Positions 45,816 to 53,908 of a stretch of DNA of 64,000 nucleotides are shown here, one piece after another. The DNA comes from Paenibacillus_E sp042676385 (GTDB taxonomy: Bacteria > Bacillota > Bacilli > Paenibacillales > NBRC-103111). Under the pieces are notes generated by a model that saw nothing but the letters and a program-made list of their open reading frames with translations, was not told the origin of the DNA and searched no databases. Numbering within the stretch: the first letter of the stretch is position 1; the number at the start of each line of letters is the position of its first letter. The stretch is from the NCBI RefSeq assembly GCF_042676385.1, contig NZ_JBHTHA010000002.1, positions 310,001-374,000 on the forward strand. Direction: 5' to 3'. A program made the translations under genes and the position numbers.

Positions 45816-46000
45816 GACCATCACCTCATTAAAATAAGTTTCATGCGTATTAAAATGTAAGGCCTTCAAAAGGATTTGTATATCGGCGATATTTGATATC
45901 GATCTCGTTTTTTTGCGAAAACCGCCGAATGAAGCACAATACCTGCCCTACAAATGAGCACTTGAATTGCAGGACAGGTACGATAATCAAAAAAAGTATG

Positions 46001-46794
46001 TTACTTCTTCACTTTCTCTTTGTAGCCGTCATTGGTTTCTTTCACGTGCTGCTGGAAGCTTGCATCGGCTTTGAACTGCTGTCGGATCCGGAATCGATTG
46101 GATGGAATCGATCAATTTCTTGTTTTGTTCAAGCACATCGTTCGGCATGCCCGGCACTTTCGCTCTGTTATATTTATCAAAGTAACCGGTCAGCCATTGG
46201 ACCGTCATATCACCGCCATAGCCCTTCTTCTTGCCTTCCTCGGTTTGCTCGATGCTTCCGTCCGGCTTGATTGTAAAGTCGACATCCTTAATCCCGTATC
46301 CGCCTAAGTTGTATCCTTCCTCTGTAGACGTGTAATCGTAAACTTCCAGAATTTTCTTTAGCTTCGCCTCATCCACGGTTTTTTTGTTAATCAGGAATTG
46401 ACCATAAAAACCGCTCGCCTGCTCATAATAGGTTTTGCCGTCAGCGGCTTTCGGCAATTCGTAGGCGACCAGATTCGCTTTCGGATTGGCCATCCGGCAA
46501 ATCTCTCGATGCAAGCAGTGCATTGAGCTTCTCGGTAATCGTATTCGAAGGAATCCAGCTCAGCTTCAGGTTGATATTGAATTTTTCATTTAACTTTTTT
46601 ACCGCTTCCAATTCTCCGGTCGGAGCCGCAGCGAAGGCAAGCGTCGTGATCGAAATATCGGTCGGAGCCGCCGGTTTGCCCGTTGCCCCTGCAGCCACTT
46701 TGCCATCCGTTGCTGTTTTACCGCATGCTGCGAGTGTTGCAGCCAGTCCGACAGCTGTGACGATGACCGTCATTTTCTTTGCCATTGTTTTCAT
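46001..46794 (-). pseudogene. LplA-type solute-binding lipoprotein, internally deleted and frameshifted
   Basis: The 5' part (46490-46794) encodes a normal lipoprotein signal with lipobox Cys24 and about 95 residues ending LLASRDLPD. It then jumps, in another frame, to NPKANLVAYELPKAADGK, which in relatives lies some 250-300 residues further on, so the middle of the gene is deleted with a junction near 46490. A second frameshift near 46080 separates PDPTA from the true C-terminus (frame ending QFKADASFQQHVKETNDGY...KVKK, stop at 46001). The remnant cannot form a binding protein. It belongs to the same decayed importer as the two broken permeases upstream. Confidence 0.9.
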
Positions 46795-46902
46795 AAAAAC
46801 CCTCCTTGTTGGTTTAGCTTACCTTGTCTGTGTTTTGAATGATTCGAAGCGCTGAAGCGAATTGGACGCAAATCACCCCTTTCAAAGAGTGCGGCTTCAC
46901 AT

Positions 46903-47781
46903 CTACCCTTTCACCGAGCCCACCATCATGCCTTTGACAAAATATTTTTGTAAAAACGGATACACAATAACGATCGGCAGCGAAGAGACGACGACAGCCG
47001 CCATCTTAATAACTTGCGGAGGAACGGTTTTCTCGCTTTCCAGCATGGCCGCTACCGAAGGATCCCCGAATTGTGAGGCGGAAATGAGCAGCATCTGCAG
47101 CAATACCTGCAGCGGACGCAGTGAATCGCTGTTAATATAAAGCACCCCATTGAAATAGGTGTTCCAGTACGCCACCGCGTAAAACAAGCCAAATGCCGCA
47201 AGGGCGGACACCGAAACCGGCAGCATGATCCGGATAAACACGCCGACATCCGAGCAGCCATCGATTTTCGCCGCATCCTCCAGCTCATCCGGAACTTCCT
47301 AATAAAAATTTTTCATCAAGAATACATACCAGGCACTCGTAAGCGACGGCAAAATAAGCGCCCATACCGAATCGATCAGCCCCAAGCTATCAACCAATAA
47401 ATAGTTCGGAATCATACCTGCATTGAAGAGCATGGACAACAAGATCATGACGAGGAAAAAGGTTTTACCTTTCAACCTTTTACGCGAAAGCACATAGGCC
47501 AGTGCGCTTGTAACGATCAAACTGAGCAGGGTGCCGACAATCGCCAAAAACCCGCTGATTGCCATCGCTTTTAAAAATGAATTCGTCGAGAATATAAATT
47601 TGTATGCCGATAAACTCCATGTCTCAGGAATCAGGACAAGCGACTTCGTCATATACTCCGTCGGATCCGTAAACGATATGATCACGACATAAATGAACGG
47701 CAGCAAGGTGACAAGCGCGAACAGCGTCAAAAGCGAATAATTGATGATTGTAAACATATTTGAACCTCGGCTTTTGCTCAT
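46903..47781 (-). pseudogene. YtcP-type ABC permease with in-frame amber stop
   Basis: Full length (293 codons) apart from a single TAG at 47299-47301. The reading frame is otherwise continuous: ...LMKNFY, stop, EVPDELEDAAKIDGCSDVG. The interrupted position is where relatives often have Gln or another residue at the beginning of the EAA loop, and CAG to TAG is a one-base change. Both the N-terminal half (SFTDPTEYMTKS, AYVLSRKRL) and the C-terminus (LQKYFVKGMMVGSVKG) are conserved. Without suppression the product lacks the ATPase-contact loop. It is two bases downstream of the truncated LplB gene. Confidence 0.93.
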
Positions 47782-47782
47782 C

Positions 47783-48379
47783 CTAGTATAAGCCCTCCTC
47801 TCCGAATTTTTTCGCTAAGCGGTTCGCCGTGACGACCAGAATAAGTCCGACCACTGATTTGAATAGCCCCGCGACTGTCGCGTAACTGAATCTGCCTTGT
47901 TGAATGCCTAAGCGGTACACATAGGTATCGAAGACGTCCGCAACATAGGCGACCGGCCCGCTCATCATCAAATAAATTTGTTCGAAACCGACATCCATGA
48001 CCTGTCCCAAGCGAAGGATAAGCAGCACGACGATCGTGCTCCGAATCCCGGGAATGGTCACATTGAGCATTTGCTGCCAACGGTTCGCCCCGTCGATTTG
48101 CGCGGCCTCGTAAAGTTCTGAGTTTATGCCGGCCAGAGCGGCAAGAAAAATGATCGTCCCCCAACCGGCTTCTTTCCACATGCTTTGCGCAGTCAACATG
48201 CCCCCAAAAATGTCCGGATTCGTCAGAAACTCAACCGATCGGCCTCCGGAAGACACGATCAATTGATTGACGATCCCCGTACCTTGACCAAAAATCAGGA
48301 AGCAAATCCCGATAATAATGACCCACGACAGAAAGTGCGGCAAATAAATGACGGTCTGCACTTGGATCCCGGCCGGCAA
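47783..48379 (-). pseudogene. LplB-type ABC permease, 5'-truncated
   Basis: About 198 codons beginning at IQVQTVIYLPHFLSWVIII, which corresponds to roughly residue 100 of a normal 300-residue LplB. The EAA loop INSELYEAAQIDGANRWQQM and the C-terminus are intact. The missing 5' end is replaced by the terminator of the AraC gene (48406-48433) almost at once, so a deletion has removed the promoter region, start codon and first two or three helices. The first Met of the open frame is not a credible start. Confidence 0.9.
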
Positions 48380-48405
48380 TGACCAATTTTTGCGCCCCGC
48401 GAAAT

Positions 48406-48433
48406 CAAAAAAGGAGCCTCCGGCAGAGGCTCC
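48406..48433 (-). terminator. Terminator after the broken AraC sensor gene
   Basis: On the minus strand GGAGCCTC/GAGGCTCC with a five-base loop is followed by TTTTTTGA. It now lies directly against the truncated LplB remnant. Confidence 0.88.
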
Positions 48434-48506
48434 TCCATGCTTCGATGCACAATTATTGTCTTAGGATCATCATGCGCCTGACAAAAGATGAGGATGTCAA
48501 ACGCGC

Positions 48507-49434
48507 TTATTCCTTTGGCAATTCCCGGAAATGGCCGGGCGTTATGCCGATATGCTTTTTGAAGACGCGGATATAGTTTTTCGTTTGATAACCGACTTTC
48601 TCCGATATTTCGGCAATAGTCAAGTCCGTAGTTCGCAGCAGTTCGATAGAGCGGTCCAGCCGATACTTCGTCAAATATTCGATGAACGAAAGCTCCATTG
48701 TCTTTTTAAACAGTTTGCTCAAATAATAGGGGCTGAGTCCGCAAATTTGCGCGCATTGGTCGAGCGACAGATCGAAGTGATAATTATCTTCAATGTAACG
48801 CACCACCTTTTGGATCAGATGCACATGTTCTTGATCCTGTTTACTGCGTACGTACGTGGTGATAGGATCGATCAAATAGTTACGGAACCAATGATTCAGT
48901 TCTTGGATTGTACTGAACCTGCGAATATGCGTATAGGGATCGATATTTTTTTCTCCGAAAAGCTGCGTACTATCAAGCCGCTTTGTCAACTGCAGCGGCA
49001 CTTTGGCGATCATGGTGACGCCGTTACCACTGTATCCCGGCAAATTGGGGTATGAACCTGTGACCCATTTGATCTGATCCTCGGACGCAAGCTCCCGAAG
49101 CAGCGCCTCTCTCTCCTGTTCTCCCGTAATTCTGCGTCCGCCGAAGTTGGGTGAAATCAAATACCCTTCGTCAGGCACATACATCGCAATATCGCCAGCT
49201 TTTTTATTGCCGCTTTGCAGAGCGGCCAGATCGCGAGCAATGCTGGAATAGAAGCCGGAGTAATTGGTCTGCCTAAGATCGGTCAAATTGGATGTGAAAA
49301 TATGCCGAAAACAGATAACTGCCGAATCCGACAGCGATAATAGGAATGATCGAAGCAAACAAAGATAAAAACATCATATTGCGCAAAATCGTTTTGCGGC
49401 CAAAAAAACGCTTCCATTTCAACAGTCGCAGCAT
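48507..49434 (-). pseudogene. Membrane-bound AraC-family sensor-regulator, deleted and frameshifted
   Basis: The original start is the ATG at 49432-49434, with a GAGAGGTG site. It encodes MLRLLKWKRFFGRKTILRN and a membrane helix, but this frame stops at 49273. A second frame carries part of the sensor domain (NYSGFYSSIARDLAAL, VPDEGYLISPNFGG) and then passes directly into the AraC part (VRYIEDNYHFDLSLDQCAQICGLSPYYLSKLF ... FKKHIGITPGHF). Relatives have about 750 residues and a second membrane helix, absent here, so at least one frameshift and one internal deletion have occurred. The DNA-binding domain alone is intact. It was presumably the regulator of the adjacent decayed importer. Confidence 0.87.
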
Positions 49435-49593
49435 TGTGTGTCACCTCTCAAAGCAGATAACATGGATTGTACGCGCTTGACCTGGTTTAATCAACCTTTG
49501 CTGCGATAAAAACACAAAACCATCAATCCCAATTCTTGCTCAGCCTCTGAAAACTGAACAAAAAATGGGTACACTTATAGTTCACGATGCTTT

Positions 49594-50490
49594 CTACTCA
49601 TCCATTGCACGAATAATTTGTTTCATTGCCTTTTTAGATTCGGGAAGTCCAAACAATGTCCAGACATGAGGCATGCCAGGGTACTCGTAAAATCCAAGCT
49701 CAATTCCCTTTTCATCAGCCAGTTTTTTAAACTTCCTGGCATCAGGGTTACAAATATCATGCGTTCCGGTAAAAACACTTATTTTCCCTAACCCTTCGAA
49801 ATCCCCATATAAAGGACTTATCAAATAATGCTTTGTATCCAAACCGTCCGCATACCATCTCGCGGCTTCTTTGATAGCCGGAGTCGCAAGTAAGGGGTCG
49901 ATCTTCTCGATTTTGGGAATAACGGGATTACTAAACGACATATCCAGACCCGGAGAAAGCAAAATGAGTTTCCCGGGCTGAGGAAGATTCTTTTCCTTAA
50001 GCAACTCGGCAAAAGCAAGAATCATCCCTCCTCCTGCTGAGTCGCCTATAAGGATGATATCCTTGGGTTTATATTTGGACCGGATCTCCGAATAAATAGC
50101 ATTGAGCATGTCAAACGAATGCTTATAAGTATACTTCGGCGCCAATGGGTAAATAGGGACAGTAACCGAATAATGCGTGTGCTGCAGCAACTTGCCGACA
50201 AACTCCCAATGGAGACTTGTAATTTCTTCTATATAGCCTCCGCCGTGTAAAAATATAATATGTTTCTGTTTGAGATCGCTTCGAGGCTTCAATTCATAAT
50301 AAGGAAAACCCTGATATTCGCTCTCGGTAATCGAATAAGTTGCGTAGAGTTCCTTCATGGGCTTGTGTGAAGCCTTTCTTTGTTTCTTCTCTAAATAATG
50401 TCGCAAATCATCCCCCGTTCGTTTCCATTTTCGCTTTAACCCGGTTGCCTTTAGAATGATTTTTAGCAACTTACTCTGTAGGCTTTCCAT
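49594..50490 (-). CDS. Alpha/beta hydrolase (hormone-sensitive-lipase-like esterase)
   Basis: About 298 residues. The oxyanion motif HGGGYIEEITS and nucleophile elbow IGDSAGGGM place it in the HSL (family IV) esterase group. The remaining triad members are likely the Asp of GTHDICNPDA and the His of GMPHVWTLF. It should hydrolyse a small carboxyl ester in the cytoplasm; no signal peptide is seen. The start at 50490 has GGGGAGG and overlaps the end of the PadR gene by 20 bp, so the two are translationally coupled and the esterase is under PadR control. Confidence 0.92.
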   Translation of the reverse strand: MESLQSKLLKIILKATGLKRKWKRTGDDLRHYLEKKQRKASHKPMKELYATYSITESEYQGFPYYELKPRSDLKQKHIIFLHGGGYIEEITSLHWEFVGKLLQHTHYSVTVPIYPLAPKYTYKHSFDMLNAIYSEIRSKYKPKDIILIGDSAGGGMILAFAELLKEKNLPQPGKLILLSPGLDMSFSNPVIPKIEKIDPLLATPAIKEAARWYADGLDTKHYLISPLYGDFEGLGKISVFTGTHDICNPDARKFKKLADEKGIELGFYEYPGMPHVWTLFGLPESKKAMKQIIRAMDE

Positions 50491-51061
50491 TCCGGTTCCT
50501 CCCCATCTCTTGAATACTTGTGCAAAGTTTTTCCGCCCATGCCAATTCAAGGTTCATTTGTTCCAATTGAACTTCCATTTGTCCCTTGACAGTTGATAAA
50601 AAAAATGGACTCGGCTGTTTACCTTTCGGTTCCGGGTTCGTTTCAAATTGGTAAATTTGTTGTTTAAGCTCCCGAATGACAGTCTGGCAATAATCGATAA
50701 AGTGTTTGACCAAACGGATCTGTTCCTCTAAGTCTAAAAATTCCAAATGGGCGCTTTTGATATGAAATATTCTCAAGTAATGATTAGAATTTGAATGTGT
50801 GTCCATCATCAGTTGAAAAAAACGTTGTCGTCCTTCTGCCGTAATCGCATATGTTTTTGAAGATCTGTCCGACAAGAAAGGAACGTCCGCCGGATCCGCA
50901 TCTTGAATGAATCCAGATTTCACCATCTTAGTGAGAATTGTCGAAAGAGTGCCCCTGCTGATCTTTTCCCAAGGACTTCCTATCTTTGCTATCATGTAAG
51001 CATGTAATGGAAAATGCATTAATACGGATAAAATCAATAATTCATAAGTGGACAATCTCAA
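50471..51061 (-). CDS. PadR-family transcriptional regulator
   Basis: A 196-residue repressor. The N-terminal winged helix reads YELLILSVLMHFPLHAYMIAKI and GTLSTILTKMVKSGFI. The C-terminal coiled helix (VKHFIDYCQTVIRELKQQIYQFE) is the PadR dimerisation domain. AGGAGG precedes the ATG. A perfect 17-bp palindrome overlaps the -10 of its promoter, which points to autorepression. The esterase gene overlaps its 3' end and is the presumed effector gene; PadR ligands are usually small aromatic or lipophilic compounds. Confidence 0.93.
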   Translation of the reverse strand: MRLSTYELLILSVLMHFPLHAYMIAKIGSPWEKISRGTLSTILTKMVKSGFIQDADPADVPFLSDRSSKTYAITAEGRQRFFQLMMDTHSNSNHYLRIFHIKSAHLEFLDLEEQIRLVKHFIDYCQTVIRELKQQIYQFETNPEPKGKQPSPFFLSTVKGQMEVQLEQMNLELAWAEKLCTSIQEMGRNRNGKPTE

Positions 51062-51082
51062 GCCTCCTAACCTTTCGTTTTT

Positions 51083-51125
51083 TAGTTTTAATAAAACTAT
51101 ATACCGTCACGATTTCTTTTGTCAA
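51083..51125 (-). promoter_or_regulatory. PadR promoter with overlapping palindromic operator
   Basis: On the minus strand TTGACA (51120-51125) and TATAGT (51096-51101) are 18 bp apart. The 17-bp palindrome TAGTTTTAATAAAACTA (51083-51099) covers most of the -10 and the start region, an ideal site for an autorepressor. Confidence 0.8.
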
Positions 51126-51181
51126 CTTCATACTTATAAAGATGTTTACCCCGTTGTTTTGTACTACCAACAGCAGTGCAA

Positions 51182-51257
51182 ATCGAGTAGGCACATAAAA
51201 ACCTTCATGGGCCTCTCACAGAACCGTATGTGCGGGTCAATCGTTCAAGAGGGCTGT
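51182..51257 (-). mobile_element. Group II intron 3'-end remnant (domain V/VI)
   Basis: Read on the minus strand, CGCACATACGGTTCTGTGAGAGG matches in part the 3' half of domain V and its junction. AGGCCCAT (51207-51214) and ATGTGCCT (51189-51196) then form a domain VI stem with one mismatch, followed by ACTCGAT, an expected intron 3' end. The 5' strand of domain V with its AGC triad is degenerate and no reverse transcriptase is present. Confidence 0.6.
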
Positions 51258-51258
51258 A

Positions 51259-51396
51259 GCGTTGCAGCAATTGGTCGATTTGATCTATGAGGTTCGCAAC
51301 ACTCCTCCAACGTCAACTCCAGCAATGGATCGCCAGTTTGCCCAATTATATCAAGGCTTATTTACCGATTTCATGTTGCGAAAGTTGAGTTTTTAA
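51259..51396 (+). pseudogene. Unidentified 3' coding remnant
   Basis: An open frame ending at a TAA (51394-51396) reads LQQLVDLIYEVRNTPP then MDRQFAQLYQGLFTDFMLRKLSF. It has the amphipathic composition of a real protein end, no start or ribosome site, and abuts the intron remnant. A transposase C-terminus is possible, but no family was recognised. Confidence 0.35.
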
Positions 51397-51410
51397 CATT
51401 TACATTTCAA

Positions 51411-51553
51411 ACTTTTTTTAACTTTTCTTTTCATAATTTCTTTTCACACGTTTTTTTCACGAATTTTTTCATTCTTTTTCATTCTTTTTTCATTCTTTTT
51501 TCATTCTTTTTTCATTCTTTTTTTCAAGCTTTTTTCCACACTTTTTTTCCACG
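51411..51553. repeat. T-rich tract with CATTC(T)n tandem words
   Basis: The plus strand is almost purely pyrimidine. Between about 51469 and 51523 the unit CATTCTTTTTT repeats five times, with five to seven T. The flanks carry related words (CACGTTTTTTT, CAAGCTTTTTTC, CACACTTTTTTTC). Confidence 0.85.
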
Positions 51554-51690
51554 CCTTACCTTTTGGCAACTATCCCTTTCACTCAGTAACAGCCTCAGCT
51601 TCCATTTCAAAATAAAATCAAAACCCCTAACCTGAAAATATTACGAAGTTTAACAACAACGAAAAAAGCTCTGGTCTCTGAACTTCCGGA

Positions 51691-51850
51691 ATAGCGCCCA
51701 TAGAGACAGCTCAGCAGACATGCTACTGAGCCTTAGGGATAGTGCACATAGAGGCAACTCAGCAGCAACTGTGCTGAGCCTTAGGGATAGTGCGCATAGT
51801 GCAACTCAGTAGCCTTACTACTGGGTTAATTGTGCCACTGAGCCCGGGGG
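51691..51850. repeat. 48-bp tandem repeat, three diverged copies
   Basis: Units begin at 51691, 51739 and 51787 with ATAGYGC(N)CATAG; a partial fourth begins at 51851. Each holds a hairpin with CTCAG(C/T)AG and CTGCTGAG-like arms, then TTAGGG. The third unit is 64 bp because it carries a 16-bp insertion. Confidence 0.8.
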
Positions 51851-51883
51851 ATAGTGTCCAGATGAGCAGGTTCTTTTGCACGC

Positions 51884-51923
51884 AAAAAGGCGGGCCCGAA
51901 ACCATCCTGGTTTCGAACCCGCC
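51884..51923 (-). terminator. Terminator after the DMT transporter gene
   Basis: On the minus strand a 15-bp stem, GGCGGGTTCGAAACC with GGTTTCGGGCCCGCC (one mismatch), is followed by TTTTTGC. It is 20 bp beyond the stop of the 51943-52872 gene. Confidence 0.92.
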
Positions 51924-51942
51924 CATAGTGAATATGCACCTG

Positions 51943-52872
51943 CTATATGCTCATTTTGGCCCCAATGATCGTGGAAGGGATCTTCCTCCGCTTCATAAGT
52001 TCCGGAAGCGAGATGCCGAACATCGTTACCGCCACGCCGAGCCATTGCAGCCAATGGACGGACTCGTTTAGTACGACAAAAGACATTACCACAGCGGCCG
52101 GCAGCTCAACTGCGCTGAGGATCGTAGCAAGCCCGCCGCCAATTCGCGGCACGCCGATCGCGAAAAACAACGGCGGAATAACGGCGCCGAAAAATGCGAG
52201 CAGCAGCCCCCATGGCAGCAGTTCCTGATGCAGCGCTCCGTTGACGAGGAAATGCGGGGGAAACACCAGCATGACCAGCACGAAGGAGCCGGATTGCATG
52301 AACGCGCTGCGTGTTATTGGCGCGATTTGATTTTCGACTTTGCCACTAAGCGAGATGAACAGCGTGTAAGTAACGGCTGAGAGCAAGCCGAGCGTGATCC
52401 CGATCCATGAAACAGCTTCGTGCGTTCCGCCCAGAAAACCGCTAGCCATGATGATCCCTACAAAAAGAATCAGCAGCGATATGACCTTATCTTTTCCAGG
52501 TCGTCTACGTTCCATTATTGCTTCGAGAAGAATTCCCATCCAAGTAAACTGGAACAGCAAAATAATCGAAAAAGACGCGGGAATATACTGCAATGCCGCA
52601 TAATACAGCATACCTGTCAATCCTGATGTAGTGCCAACAGCCATGAGCTTGAGCGCTTGTCTGGGTGCAACTTTATATGTGCTCTGCGCCAATTCTCCTC
52701 TCGCCGATTTTGAAGTCACCAGAACCAATGTCCAGAGCATAAGAACACCGAACAAATTTTGGCTACCGACGACATCGCCGACATGAAACCCTGACGCATA
52801 AGCTTTTTTGACAAACGTTGATAACAGACCATAGCTGCATGCTCCGGCCAGCACGAACAAAATGTATTTCAT
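51943..52872 (-). CDS. EamA/DMT-family membrane transporter
   Basis: About 309 residues with ten membrane helices in two EamA repeats. The first half begins ILFVLAGACSYGLLSTFVKKAYASGF; the second has TLGLLSAVTYTLFISLSGKVE. Late in the protein, LSAVELPAAVVMSFVVLNESVHWLQWLGVAV is the conserved EamA end. The substrate is unknown; such proteins often export amino acids or nucleobases. AAGGAGG precedes the ATG at 52872, which is chosen over an unsupported Met eight codons upstream. It follows the nucleoside operon on the same strand but a hairpin (52898-52919) separates them. Confidence 0.92.
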   Translation of the reverse strand: MKYILFVLAGACSYGLLSTFVKKAYASGFHVGDVVGSQNLFGVLMLWTLVLVTSKSARGELAQSTYKVAPRQALKLMAVGTTSGLTGMLYYAALQYIPASFSIILLFQFTWMGILLEAIMERRRPGKDKVISLLILFVGIIMASGFLGGTHEAVSWIGITLGLLSAVTYTLFISLSGKVENQIAPITRSAFMQSGSFVLVMLVFPPHFLVNGALHQELLPWGLLLAFFGAVIPPLFFAIGVPRIGGGLATILSAVELPAAVVMSFVVLNESVHWLQWLGVAVTMFGISLPELMKRRKIPSTIIGAKMSI

Positions 52873-52897
52873 GATGCCTCCTTGCGAAAATAACAAA

Positions 52898-52919
52898 GAC
52901 GGACTGTGCCCAGTCCGCC
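52898..52919 (-). terminator. Hairpin at the end of the nucleoside operon
   Basis: GGCGGACTG and CAGTCCGTC pair around GGCA on the minus strand, followed by a mixed TTTGTTATTTT. It probably ends the nucleoside hydrolase transcript, with some read-through possible into the transporter gene. Confidence 0.65.
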
Positions 52920-52953
52920 ACGTTTTCGAATTATTCTATTATGCTGAAAAAAA

Positions 52954-53889
52954 TTAAACAACTCTAGTGAGAAAATGATCCAGAAAGCGCTGCGTGTCCA
53001 CTTCTACACAGACATTCATATTAGGCTCATGAGCCGGCTTGCTCCGCAGGTCGGCAACCGTTCTGCCCAGCGAGTGGAAGCCATCCAGATCGACACGAAC
53101 ATAAAGCGATTCAGTCTTCACGAAATCCGGTTGAATCGCCACACCGACAGCGAGTGGATCATGCAATCCGCAACCGCCGATACCGGGGTAAAAGTCTTCA
53201 TATGCGTCAATGTAGTACTCGGTCATATCTGCCATAAGGGTTCCAAGTGCGGACTGCTTGTCGCGCCATGCCTGTACGTCTTTTTTTGGCAGCAACGTTT
53301 CCATCGTTACGTCGAGGCCCACGAGTGTGATCGGAATGCCGGAGGCAAACACGTAATCCGCCGCTTCCGGATCAGCATAAATGTTCGCTTCTGCATGCGG
53401 AGTCACATTGCCGGCCCGTTTCACGGCTCCGCCCATGACAATGACATTGTCTACGAGGTCGACGATATCCGGCGCCTGCATAATCGCCAGCGCAAGGTTC
53501 GTCATCGCGGCGACCGTAATGATTGTGACCTGATGCGGCTTGCTCCGTACTTGATCAATAATAAACTGCGGCGCGTATAACGGCGAAGCTTCCCGCTTCG
53601 GCATTTTGCTCTCGATCAGCGTGTTGCCGATGCCATCCTCCCCGTGAATATGCGTCGCATTTGCCTTCACTCGACTGACGAACAAAGGTTTAGCTGCACC
53701 TGGGATAACAGGAACCTGACTGTCCAGATGTTCCAGCACGAGAAGTGTATTGCGGGTGGCCTCCTCTACCGTTACGTTACCGAAGCAGGTGGTTAAACCC
53801 AATATTTCAAGCTCAGGTGAATGAACGGCATAACTAATCGCCAGTGCATCATCAATTCCTGTATCTACATCTAAAATGATAGGTTTCAT
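52954..53889 (-). CDS. Nucleoside hydrolase, paralogue 3 in operon order
   Basis: A 311-residue inosine-uridine-preferring-type nucleoside hydrolase. The calcium-binding N-terminus is ILDVDTGIDDALA, a variant of the common DxDPGxDD. VIVMGGAVKRAGNVTPHAEANIY and GLHDPLAVGV supply the nucleoside pocket with the conserved His-Asp. It cleaves the N-glycosidic bond to give ribose and a base. It is the last gene of the operon and most resembles its immediate neighbour (shared SGIPITLVGLDVTM), pointing to a duplication. The start is 19 bp from the stop of the preceding gene. Confidence 0.95.
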   Translation of the reverse strand: MKPIILDVDTGIDDALAISYAVHSPELEILGLTTCFGNVTVEEATRNTLLVLEHLDSQVPVIPGAAKPLFVSRVKANATHIHGEDGIGNTLIESKMPKREASPLYAPQFIIDQVRSKPHQVTIITVAAMTNLALAIMQAPDIVDLVDNVIVMGGAVKRAGNVTPHAEANIYADPEAADYVFASGIPITLVGLDVTMETLLPKKDVQAWRDKQSALGTLMADMTEYYIDAYEDFYPGIGGCGLHDPLAVGVAIQPDFVKTESLYVRVDLDGFHSLGRTVADLRSKPAHEPNMNVCVEVDTQRFLDHFLTRVV

Positions 53890-53908
53890 TTCGCAATCTT
53901 CTCCTCCG

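Larger units (their letters stand above)
51062..51942. other. Repeat-rich intergenic region
   Basis: 880 bp holding the PadR promoter, a group II intron 3' remnant, an unidentified 3' coding remnant, a T-rich tandem tract, a 48-bp repeat and the terminator of the DMT transporter gene. No intact gene is present. Confidence 0.8.

Noticed and set aside
51691..51850. CRISPR array
   Set aside because: Copies are diverged, contiguous 48-bp units without constant-repeat/variable-spacer structure, and no cas genes are present.
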